Shown: in pieces, positions 1 to 4,700 of the stretch
Layout of the letters: every line of letters begins with the position of its first letter
How positions within the stretch are numbered: the first letter of the stretch is position 1
From: Deltaproteobacteria bacterium RBG_16_44_11
Lineage (GTDB): Bacteria > Desulfobacterota > Syntrophia > Syntrophales > Smithellaceae
DNA: 5,712 bases
Assembly: GCA_001797845.1 (NCBI GenBank)
Contig: MGQN01000041.1
Location: forward strand, 4,379-10,090
Reading direction: 5' to 3'
The notes under the pieces: model-generated
Told to the model about the DNA's origin: nothing
Databases searched by the model: none
The model's input: only the letters and a program-made list of their open reading frames with translations
Translations under genes and position numbers: made by a program

Positions 1-2
1 CA

Positions 3-1730
3 AGCGATGCTCTGGCCATAAAACAGTGGGAAGCCTTTCTTAACCAGGACGACGCCAAGCACGCCATGACCGCGCGCTATCTCTATGAGCATCTGTTTTT
101 AGCCCATATTAAATTCGGCACACAGACTTTTGAATACTATGAGCTGTTCCGCTCGAAGACGCCACCCGGAGAGCCCGCTTACCTGATTGCCACCGTGCGC
201 CCCTATGATGATCCCGGGGTTGAACGGATCTACTATCGTTTCCGAAAAATCCACTCCACAATCGTCCATAAGACTCATATGGTATTTGACCTCGATGACG
301 CCAAACTGCGTCGCATCAAGGAGCTTTTTATCGAGCCCCAATGGTTGCAGCGCCCGCACACGGTAGGGTATGACGCGAAACTGAGCGCCAATCCTTTTGT
401 CGCGTTTGAACAGATCCCCTCGCGTTCGCGTTACCAGTTCCTATTGGACAACGCGCATTATATCATCATGACCTTCATCCACGGTCCGGTCTGCAAGGGT
501 CAAATTGCCCTCAATGTGATCAATGATCATTTCTGGATCATGTTCGTGGATCCCGATTACGATCTGAGCGTGGCGTATCCGGCCTTTCTGAAGATGCACA
601 GCGACAAACTGCGCATGCCGATCGAAATCGGCTCTGACATGCGCGTCTTTAATGCGATGACTGATGAATATAAAAAGGCCGCCGTTGAATTTTATAAAGC
701 GAGGCAGGATTATTACACGTCACATCACTACGCCGGTCTCGGCTATGAATCCCTTTGGAAGGGAAACATGGCCGCAGATGCGCCGCTTTTGACCGTCTAT
801 CGCCATTTTGACAGCGCATCCGTGCATAAGGGGGTAATAGGAAATCTGCCGAAGACGATGTGGGTGGTGGACTACCCCCTGCTGGAACGCATTTATTATG
901 CGCTGGTTGCCGGATTTGATGTGTACGGCACGGCCGGCCACCAGCTGGCACTGCGGCTCTACATGGATCATCTGCGCGTTGAAGGCGAGAGCTACTTTCT
1001 GGATTTTCTGCCCGCGGCCAAGCGGCAGGAGGTCATGCAGTCGTGGTACAAAGGAATTGATCTTAAAAAGATTGATTACTATTCTTCCGCAATGCCGGCG
1101 AAAATTTCCTTTGTGACGGACGAGCCGAAGCGTGAGTTCATCGAATATATGGTGAACAAACATATTTTTCCGGCAACAAATATCGCTTTTGATCCTGTGA
1201 ACTATGAGCGGGGAAATGTTGCCTATCTTGGCTTGCCGGATAAAAACGAAACGAAGAATGACTACCTCAAGGCTTTTCGTGCCATATCCAGGCCCGGCAC
1301 ACCATTTTTTATATTGATGAATGACCACAACATCAAAGTTGCCTACATGAGGATCCGCCTGAAAAACGGAAAAGATCTGGCGATCTCCATCGTGATCAAT
1401 CAATGGCACAGCAATGTTACCCATTTGTTCGGTGAAAAGGCCCAACTCGATGTATCAAAGGACAGCGCCGATTATATTACCGGCCTCATCGGATCCTATC
1501 CCAACTACTTTTTTGATGTTCGTGAAGAGGACCTGCCCGACTTTTTTGATCTCCTGGCCCATTTTGATAAAAGCCCGAGATCCTATGAGCGACTGGCCAA
1601 GTACGGTGTCAACCGGGCGGAAGACCGGCTCTGGGATACGTATGACTGGTTTCAAAAACGATTCTATGAGGATGAACCGATAAACGCGGGATTGTTCGAT
1701 TTGAACCGTTACTACTACCTTGCCAAGTAG
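3..1730 (+). CDS. cti: Fatty acid cis/trans isomerase (Cti), N-terminus missing at window edge
   Basis: Cti converts cis-unsaturated acyl chains of membrane phospholipids to the trans form without shifting the double bond, rigidifying the membrane under solvent, heat or other stress; it is a periplasmic c-type haem protein in Pseudomonas. The frame is open from base 3, and 21 codons precede the first visible Met at 66, so 575 residues are seen. The family is usually about 750-790 residues, so roughly 190 N-terminal residues, including the signal peptide and the CxxCH haem motif, lie outside. Family-like blocks are ARYLYEHLFLAH just after Met66, RSKTPPGEP, IATVRPYDDPGVERIYYR, and GPVCKGQIALNVINDHFW with the only prominent Cys (codon 492-494) followed by MFVDPD. 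The gene ends at TAG 1728-1730. Met66 should not be taken as the start: conserved-looking sequence continues upstream and no ribosome binding site precedes it. Family call is from memory of motifs, not a search. Confidence 0.93.
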   Translation, partial: SDALAIKQWEAFLNQDDAKHAMTARYLYEHLFLAHIKFGTQTFEYYELFRSKTPPGEPAYLIATVRPYDDPGVERIYYRFRKIHSTIVHKTHMVFDLDDAKLRRIKELFIEPQWLQRPHTVGYDAKLSANPFVAFEQIPSRSRYQFLLDNAHYIIMTFIHGPVCKGQIALNVINDHFWIMFVDPDYDLSVAYPAFLKMHSDKLRMPIEIGSDMRVFNAMTDEYKKAAVEFYKARQDYYTSHHYAGLGYESLWKGNMAADAPLLTVYRHFDSASVHKGVIGNLPKTMWVVDYPLLERIYYALVAGFDVYGTAGHQLALRLYMDHLRVEGESYFLDFLPAAKRQEVMQSWYKGIDLKKIDYYSSAMPAKISFVTDEPKREFIEYMVNKHIFPATNIAFDPVNYERGNVAYLGLPDKNETKNDYLKAFRAISRPGTPFFILMNDHNIKVAYMRIRLKNGKDLAISIVINQWHSNVTHLFGEKAQLDVSKDSADYITGLIGSYPNYFFDVREEDLPDFFDLLAHFDKSPRSYERLAKYGVNRAEDRLWDTYDWFQKRFYEDEPINAGLFDLNRYYYLAK

Positions 1731-1777
1731 TGTAAGGTTCAATCGGCTCACATAAGGATTACGGACAATTTTTATGC

Positions 1778-1799
1778 AGACGATCACATTGTTTCGTCT
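1778..1799. repeat. Short inverted repeat after cti
   Basis: AGACGA (1778-1783) and TCGTCT (1794-1799) form a perfect 6-bp inverted repeat around a 10-base loop in the 111-base gap between cti and the next gene. It is followed by TAAAATG rather than a T run, so it is at best a weak terminator of cti and could equally be an operator or chance. A poor sigma-70-like pair overlaps it (TTGTTT 1789-1794, 17-base spacer, CATATT 1812-1817). No better terminator for cti is visible. Confidence 0.25.
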
Positions 1800-1841
1800 T
1801 AAAATGTCCATCATATTCTTTATGAAAGGGAGGTAATTACC

Positions 1842-2021
1842 ATGAATCAGCAGACATCGGATCAGAAATGGCAGCAGCTCCAAGCTCACATCGAGGGCTT
1901 TTTTAGCCAGGCTCTCGCCAACGATGCACATAGAATCGAATACAAGCCGCGATTTATCGCCCAGCTGATGGAGATGTCGTCTGAGAGTTATGAGAACGAA
2001 CTCCCGGATATGAGCAAGTGA
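1842..2021 (+). CDS. Small hypothetical protein, 59 residues
   Basis: ATG at 1842 is preceded by an excellent ribosome binding site, AAAGGGAGG at 1825-1833, with 8 bases between, which is the main reason to call it a gene. The product begins MNQQTSDQKWQQLQAHIEGF and is soluble, Gln-rich at the N-terminus and predicted mostly helical, with no signal peptide, membrane segment or cysteine. It ends in an acidic stretch (SSESYENELPDMSK) at TGA 2019-2021. I do not recognise the family. The same frame continues past the TGA as RKLGHRMGIEFITDDIPGQG up to TAA 2088-2090, and the orphan helix-turn-helix beginning at 2100 is also in this frame. The 59 codons might therefore be the head of a decayed longer gene, although the N-terminal part does not resemble a sigma-54 activator. 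It lies 111 bases downstream of cti. Confidence 0.55.
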   Translation: MNQQTSDQKWQQLQAHIEGFFSQALANDAHRIEYKPRFIAQLMEMSSESYENELPDMSK

Positions 2022-2099
2022 AGAAAACTCGGTCATCGGATGGGCATCGAGTTCATCACGGATGACATCCCCGGACAAGGAACAGTTTAAATTCAATTC

Positions 2100-2168
2100 A
2101 GCTCTGAGGCCGCAGAAATCCTGGGCCTCCACCTGAGCACCTTAAGAGCGAGGATGCATCAGTCCGGC
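2100..2168 (+). pseudogene. Remnant of a Fis-type helix-turn-helix (sigma-54 activator C-terminus)
   Basis: Translated in the frame starting at 2100 this reads SSEAAEILGLHLSTLRARM followed by HQSG. It closely follows the C-terminal DNA-binding helix-turn-helix of NtrC/FhlA-type sigma-54 activators (typical form GGAAEILGLxPSTLRSRMKKLGI). A TAA at 2088-2090 closes the frame just upstream, there is no start codon, and no AAA+ domain (GAFTGA, Walker motifs) is found in the window, so it is a fragment and not a gene. The usual Pro of LGLxPSTL is Leu here and the final KKLGI is HQSG, fitting decay. The frame stays open to TAA 2292-2294, giving an unremarkable tail that encodes the palindrome region. 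Either a former regulator gene was deleted internally or a fragment was carried here by rearrangement. Confidence 0.55.
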
Positions 2169-2216
2169 CCCAGACAAAAAAACCAGCTTAGATTGTCCCC
2201 CGCCCTTCAAAGTACC

Positions 2217-2250
2217 CCTCAATATATTGAGGTTCCGCCAGATATTGAGG
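2217..2250. promoter_or_regulatory. Palindrome plus third half-site, candidate activator (UAS) site
   Basis: CCTCAATATATTGAGG at 2217-2232 is a perfect 16-bp palindrome. Its right half, ATATTGAGG (2224-2232), recurs exactly at 2242-2250, 18 bases further on. The sites sit roughly 125-160 bases upstream of the transcription start predicted from the sigma-54 promoter at 2350-2365, the typical distance for enhancer binding by an NtrC-type activator. Seen directly: the symmetry and the repeat. Inferred: that a regulator binds here. The dyad also lies just downstream of the Fis-type helix-turn-helix remnant, where self-regulated activators often have their sites. Confidence 0.5.
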
Positions 2251-2349
2251 CCAAACGAATTCTTTTATACTTCTCTGCTGTTCTCTCCTATTAATCTAAC
2301 TACCTATTATTAAAGGATGAATCCAAACTTCTGATCCCCCTTCGCTTGT

Positions 2350-2365
2350 TGGCAGACTACTTGCT
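2350..2365 (+). promoter_or_regulatory. Sigma-54 (RpoN) promoter, -24/-12 elements
   Basis: TGGCAGACTACTTGCT matches the sigma-54 consensus TGGCACGNNNNTTGCW, with the invariant GG at 2351-2352 and GC at 2363-2364 in exact spacing; only the C and G after TGGCA differ. The expected start of transcription is about 12 bases after the GC, near 2376, giving a leader of about 35 bases before the ATG at 2412. Sigma-54 promoters need an ATP-dependent activator bound upstream, and the palindrome at 2217-2250 is a fitting candidate. I saw no convincing IHF site between them. Confidence 0.65.
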
Positions 2366-2375
2366 ATTATATTTT

Positions 2376-2392
2376 TATGATTTTTAATCATA
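2376..2392 (+). repeat. Small hairpin in the leader of the ABM-domain gene
   Basis: TATGATT (2376-2382) and AATCATA (2386-2392) are perfect reverse complements around a TTT loop. The element starts at the transcription start predicted from the sigma-54 promoter and ends 19 bases before the ATG at 2412, just ahead of the ribosome binding site GAAGG (2398-2402). It could stabilise the 5' end of the message or be an operator; the stem is AT-rich and could be chance. Confidence 0.3.
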
Positions 2393-2411
2393 CGAAAGAA
2401 GGTTCTTTGTT

Positions 2412-2717
2412 ATGATCCTTATAATCACACGAATGAAGGTCGTTTCTGAGAAGCGCAGGGAGTTGTCCCAGGCGATTGCTTCATTGTCCAGTTCCATAAA
2501 GACGGAGAAGGGATGCCGGCGTTGCGACTTCTGCCAGAGTATCGATGATGAAAATCGACTCTTTCTCCTTGAAGAATGGGATACCCAGGAGAACCTTATG
2601 GCCCACATGAAGTCGGAGCATTTTAGGGTGATCCGAGGGGCGATGAACCTTCTCACAGAGCCCTATGAAAGGGTGTTCCACACCGTTTTCCATCCGAAGG
2701 GGATGGAGGGGATTTAA
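2412..2717 (+). CDS. ABM-domain protein, putative quinol monooxygenase-like
   Basis: This 101-residue soluble protein has the size and layout of the antibiotic biosynthesis monooxygenase (ABM, dimeric alpha-beta barrel) family, which includes YgiN-type quinol monooxygenases. Features are an N-terminal strand MILIITRMKVVSEKRRE, a helix with LSQAIASLSSSIKTEKGC, a strand with CDFCQSIDDENRLFLLEEW at about residues 39-57, and the family-typical WDTQENLMAHMKSEHFRVI at about 56-74. The EEWDTQENLxxHxxSEHF pattern is the strongest support. It has three Cys (C35, C38, C41 region, GCRRCDFCQ), which is unusual for ABM proteins and could bind a metal or form disulfides. The ribosome binding site GAAGG (2398-2402) lies 9 bases before the ATG. 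The gene stands alone behind a sigma-54 promoter. Substrate is unknown; many ABM proteins are not proven monooxygenases. Confidence 0.8.
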   Translation: MILIITRMKVVSEKRRELSQAIASLSSSIKTEKGCRRCDFCQSIDDENRLFLLEEWDTQENLMAHMKSEHFRVIRGAMNLLTEPYERVFHTVFHPKGMEGI

Positions 2718-2757
2718 TGCAGGTAATTAAGGCGGTAGTATTTTGATCCGGTTTTTC

Positions 2758-2796
2758 TTTTAATCTCTGAACCAAGTTAGAGGAAAGAGATTAAAA
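2758..2796. repeat. 11-bp perfect inverted repeat in intergenic region
   Basis: TTTTAATCTCT (2758-2768) and AGAGATTAAAA (2786-2796) are perfect reverse complements with a 17-base spacer. An alternative, overlapping hairpin is possible (CTCTGAAC with GTTAGAG and one bulge, loop CAA), so the RNA could adopt two exclusive folds. No T run follows the right arm, so it does not look like an intrinsic terminator. It lies about 40 bases after the ABM gene and 100 before the first Lmo0937-like gene. An operator, or a leader structure if transcription runs through, are both possible. Confidence 0.45.
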
Positions 2797-2865
2797 TGGT
2801 ACAAAAGATAAGGTACAGGGGGGATGTCTTAAGGGCTTCCAAAGTAAAAGTAGATTGAACTGGAT

Positions 2866-2880
2866 GGACAAATTCTGTCC
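2866..2880. repeat. Short dyad just ahead of the first Lmo0937-like gene
   Basis: GGACA (2866-2870) and TGTCC (2876-2880) flank AATTC. The element ends 5 bases before the AAAGGAG ribosome binding site at 2886-2892. It could be a small hairpin in the leader or an operator half-pair; at 5 bp per arm chance is not excluded. No convincing -35/-10 pair was found nearby. Confidence 0.25.
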
Positions 2881-2898
2881 TCAAGAAAGGAGTAGAGC

Positions 2899-3048
2899 AT
2901 GCTTTGGACTATATTGGTGATTCTCTTGATTTTGTGGCTTCTGGGATTGATCAGTGGCTATACGATGGGTGGGTTCATTCATATCCTGCTGGTTATTGCC
3001 GTCATCGTGTTAGTAGTCCGGCTTATTCAGGGACGAAAAATATTGTAG
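2899..3048 (+). CDS. Lmo0937-like small membrane protein, copy 1 (49 residues)
   Basis: The product is a very hydrophobic 49-residue protein starting MLWTILVILLILWLLG, then LISGYTMGGFIHILLVIA, and ending RLIQGRKIL. This is the pattern of the Lmo0937 family: two membrane helices (about 3-18 and 26-41) joined by a short SGYTMGG turn, with a basic QGR tail probably in the cytoplasm. Function is unknown; in many genomes these miniproteins sit with stress or envelope genes. The ribosome binding site AAAGGAG at 2886-2892 is 6 bases from the ATG. A longer overlapping frame (2904-3290) is not the gene: it has no ribosome binding site, covers this gene in another frame and runs into the next gene's start. 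A paralogue lies at 4507-4653 with 36 of 48 aligned residues identical. Confidence 0.88.
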   Translation: MLWTILVILLILWLLGLISGYTMGGFIHILLVIAVIVLVVRLIQGRKIL

Positions 3049-3129
3049 CGATTTTGCCTATTGCCGGAGAAGGTGAGGTATTTGGAAATAAGGGCGGCAA
3101 GCACGTCCAGAAAGATTTTGCCAAAGCTT

Positions 3130-3160
3130 TTGATACCTTCAGTAGAAAAGGTATCGTAAT
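3130..3160 (+). promoter_or_regulatory. Possible promoter with an embedded operator-like dyad
   Basis: TTGATA (3130-3135) is a good -35 element. TATCGT (3152-3157, 16-base spacer) or CGTAAT (3155-3160, 19-base spacer) could be the -10. Between and overlapping them lies a perfect inverted repeat, GATACCTT (3132-3139) and AAGGTATC (3148-3155), with an 8-base spacer. A dyad centred in a long 19-base spacer is the layout of MerR-family promoters, and ACCTT/AAGGT arms occur in CueR-like sites. No MerR gene is in the window. Transcription from here would give a leader of about 35 bases before the BON lipoprotein gene at 3202. No T run follows, so it is not a terminator. Confidence 0.35.
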
Positions 3161-3201
3161 GAATCATTTCACAAGTAAACTTTTAAAGAGGAGTAACCGC
3201 T

Positions 3202-3516
3202 ATGAAAAAGAGAAATATCGTTATCCACTTTTTATTGCTTCTTGTGCTGATCGCTGCCTTTGCCGCCTGTGCATCGACAAGCACACGTGAAAGTACAGGT
3301 GAATACGTTGACGATTCGGTCATCACGACCAAGGTAAAATCTCTGCTGGCCGCGGATGATTTTTTAAAGTCATTCCAGATCAGTGTTGAAACTTACAAGG
3401 GCACTGTTCAGCTGAGCGGCTTCGTTAATTCCCAAAAGGCCGTCGATAAAGCGGAGGAAATCACAAAGAGCGTCAAATGGGTCAAATCCGTAAAGAATAA
3501 TCTGATCGTGAAATAA
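3202..3516 (+). CDS. Single-BON-domain lipoprotein
   Basis: The 104-residue product has a short basic N-terminus (MKKRN), a hydrophobic core (about 6-20) and a lipobox-like end AFAAC with Cys23, so it is probably a lipoprotein; Phe at -3 is less usual than Leu. After a Ser/Thr linker comes one BON domain (about residues 36-104): DDSVITTKVKSLLAADDF, then ISVETYKGTVQLSGFV, and the closing VKSVKNNLIV. The G-T-V-x-L-x-G strand and the final V-K-x-V-x-N pattern are BON hallmarks, as in OsmY. BON domains are thought to bind phospholipids at the envelope. Ser/Asp residues do not directly follow the Cys (CASTS), which gives no retention signal, so outer membrane is the default guess. The ribosome binding site GGAG (3190-3193) is 8 bases from the ATG. 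The gene sits 153 bases after the Lmo0937-like gene and 134 bases before a second BON gene. Confidence 0.88.
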   Translation: MKKRNIVIHFLLLLVLIAAFAACASTSTRESTGEYVDDSVITTKVKSLLAADDFLKSFQISVETYKGTVQLSGFVNSQKAVDKAEEITKSVKWVKSVKNNLIVK

Positions 3517-3564
3517 GCGAGAGTTATTCTTGTTCCGGATAAAGTATGGAGGCCGCAGTTGACC

Positions 3565-3579
3565 GAAATCCGGGATTTC
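3565..3579. repeat. Odd-centred palindrome between the two BON genes
   Basis: GAAATCC (3565-3571), a central G, and GGATTTC (3573-3579) form a perfect 15-base dyad about 70 bases before the next ATG. A -35-like TTGACC (3559-3564) abuts it on the left, but no acceptable -10 follows at 16-18 bases. It could be an operator or a very tight DNA symmetry; as RNA the loop would be too small without melting inner pairs. Confidence 0.3.
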
Positions 3580-3650
3580 CGAGAGACCCGTTGGGGGAGG
3601 TTAGTTAAGAGTTCAAAAAACAACAGTCACAACAAAAGGAGAACGTACAA

Positions 3651-4406
3651 ATGAAAACAATGTATAGACTAGTAGTGATAATGTTTACAGCGGTGGCTTT
3701 GCTTATGCTCAGCGCGCCTGTTTACGCGTCCCAGATGGATGACCGTATCGAATCATCCGCCAAGAAATCGTATGTGTTCAAGAACTACTTGCAGGGTGAT
3801 GATATTAAAGTCCAGTCTAAAGATGGCGCCGTCACCTTAACGGGAACTGTTTCCGAAGAATACCAAAAATCATTAGCCCAGGAGACCGTAGCGAACCTGC
3901 CCGATGTTAAGAGTGTGGACAACCGGCTGAAAGTTAAAGGTGCCCCCCCCGCAAAGAACTCGGATGCGTGGATCACGACGAAAGTGAAAGCCATTCTCCT
4001 GTTTCATCGAAACGTGAGCGCCGTGACGGAGGTTAATACCACAAACGGAATCGTCACCCTGCGCGGCCATGCTTCCAGTGAAGCAGAAAAGGATCTGACG
4101 ACTGAATACGCGAAGGATGTCGAAGGAGTTAAAGACGTAAAAAATGATATGATTGTCGGAAAAGCATCAAAAAAGAAGCAAAGCGTAGGCGGACAGATTG
4201 ATGATGCTTCCATCACCGCTCAGGTCAAGATGACACTGCTCTATCACCGTTCAACCAGTGCCCTCAATACCTCGGTCGCGACGAAGCGCGGCGTGGTCAC
4301 GTTGAGTGGCAAAGCAAAAAATGCAGCGGAAAAGGACCTGGCCGCCAAATACGCCAACGACGTAAAAGGTGTGAAGAGTGTAAATAACCAGATGACCATC
4401 GGGTAA
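3651..4406 (+). CDS. Secreted protein with three BON domains
   Basis: The 251-residue product starts with a Sec signal peptide (about 1-26, hydrophobic VVIMFTAVALLMLSAPVYA, likely cut after VYA at A26), with no lipobox, so it should be a soluble periplasmic protein. Three BON domains follow: about 30-97 (KDGAVTLTGTVSEEYQKSLA, VKSVDNRLKV), 104-170 (ITTKVKAILLFHRNVSAVTE, NGIVTLRGHASSEAEKDL) and 182-251 (ITAQVKMTLLYHRSTSALNT, RGVVTLSGKAKNAAEKDL). Domains 2 and 3 are clearly closer to each other than to domain 1, suggesting internal duplication. OsmY of E. coli has two BON domains and is induced by osmotic and stationary-phase stress; this is a longer relative. A C8 run at 3943-3950 lies in the linker between domains 1 and 2. 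The ribosome binding site AAAGGAG (3635-3641) is 9 bases from the ATG. Confidence 0.92.
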   Translation: MKTMYRLVVIMFTAVALLMLSAPVYASQMDDRIESSAKKSYVFKNYLQGDDIKVQSKDGAVTLTGTVSEEYQKSLAQETVANLPDVKSVDNRLKVKGAPPAKNSDAWITTKVKAILLFHRNVSAVTEVNTTNGIVTLRGHASSEAEKDLTTEYAKDVEGVKDVKNDMIVGKASKKKQSVGGQIDDASITAQVKMTLLYHRSTSALNTSVATKRGVVTLSGKAKNAAEKDLAAKYANDVKGVKSVNNQMTIG

Positions 4407-4438
4407 AGTCCGGGTACAGGACCAAAGAGATTATATGA

Positions 4439-4478
4439 TCACTGCCGGCTGGTATGGTGATGCAATAGCCGGCAGTGA
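4439..4478 (+). promoter_or_regulatory. Strong intergenic hairpin before the second Lmo0937-like gene
   Basis: TCACTGCCGGCT (4439-4450) pairs perfectly with AGCCGGCAGTGA (4467-4478), a 12-bp GC-rich stem with a 16-base loop. It lies in the 100-base gap between the three-BON gene and the Lmo0937-like gene, ending 17 bases before the AGGAGG ribosome binding site. An A-rich stretch (AAATAAACAAATCAAAAA) follows, with no T run, so it is not a standard + strand terminator. It may protect the 3' end of the upstream message, set the expression ratio of the two genes, or act as an operator. The in-frame ATG at 4435 overlaps the hairpin, one more reason not to use it as a start. Confidence 0.55.
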
Positions 4479-4495
4479 AAATAAACAAATCAAAA

Positions 4496-4501
4496 AGGAG
4501 G
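4496..4501 (+). promoter_or_regulatory. Ribosome binding site that fixes the GTG start at 4507
   Basis: AGGAGG is a full match to the anti-Shine-Dalgarno and lies 5 bases before GTG 4507. Upstream in-frame ATG 4435 has no such site. The GTG gives a product beginning MLWTI, the same start as the paralogue at 2899, so initiation at 4507 is well supported. Confidence 0.8.
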
Positions 4502-4506
4502 CTCAC

Positions 4507-4653
4507 GTGTTGTGGACAATTGCTGTCATACTGATAGTTTTGTGGCTGTTGGGGCTGATCACCGGCTATACGATGGGCTATTTCATTCATATTCTGCTGG
4601 TTATTGCCATTATCATTGTGCTGGTTAGAGTAATTCAGGGGCGACGAGGGTAG
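4507..4653 (+). CDS. Lmo0937-like small membrane protein, copy 2 (48 residues, GTG start)
   Basis: Starting at GTG 4507 the product reads MLWTIAVILIVLWLLG, LITGYTMGYFIHILLVIA and ends RVIQGRRG. It has two membrane helices (about 3-18 and 26-41) around a TGYTMGY turn and a basic tail. It is 36/48 identical to the copy at 2899-3048 after alignment without gaps, and one 27-base stretch of the two genes (ATTCAT...GTTATTGCC region) differs at a single base, so they are paralogues by duplication or conversion. A longer version from ATG 4435 would add 24 polar residues translated from the hairpin region; it lacks a ribosome binding site and is not supported. It is followed after 47 bases by the two-helix gene, suggesting an operon. 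Function unknown. Confidence 0.85.
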   Translation: MLWTIAVILIVLWLLGLITGYTMGYFIHILLVIAIIIVLVRVIQGRRG

Positions 4654-4700
4654 TAAAGCAGTCCTCTTGTCCCATTAAATCTTAGGAAACGGGAGGTTCT

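Noticed and set aside
720..1445. 241-codon open frame on the - strand
   Set aside because: Entirely antisense to cti, whose family motifs are clear in the + frame; no homology recognised.
2106..2129. GAGGCC/GGCCTC inverted repeat
   Set aside because: Falls within the helix-turn-helix remnant, where Glu-Ala and Gly-Leu codons explain it.
1455..2132. 225-codon open frame on the - strand
   Set aside because: It lies antisense to the end of cti and the 59-residue gene, has no recognisable product, and spans a gene boundary on the other strand, as shadows do.
2904..3290. 128-codon open frame on the + strand
   Set aside because: It overlaps the Lmo0937-like gene in a different frame and the start of the BON lipoprotein, has no ribosome binding site and its product looks like out-of-frame translation.
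3546..3608. 20-codon frame between the two BON genes
   Set aside because: No ribosome binding site, no recognisable product; very short.
4451..4465. Sigma-54-like TGG...TGC in the hairpin loop
   Set aside because: The GG to GC distance is one base too short, which sigma-54 does not tolerate.
4435..4506. Upstream ATG extension of the second Lmo0937-like gene
   Set aside because: No ribosome binding site, overlaps the strong hairpin, and adds residues absent from the paralogue; GTG 4507 is better.
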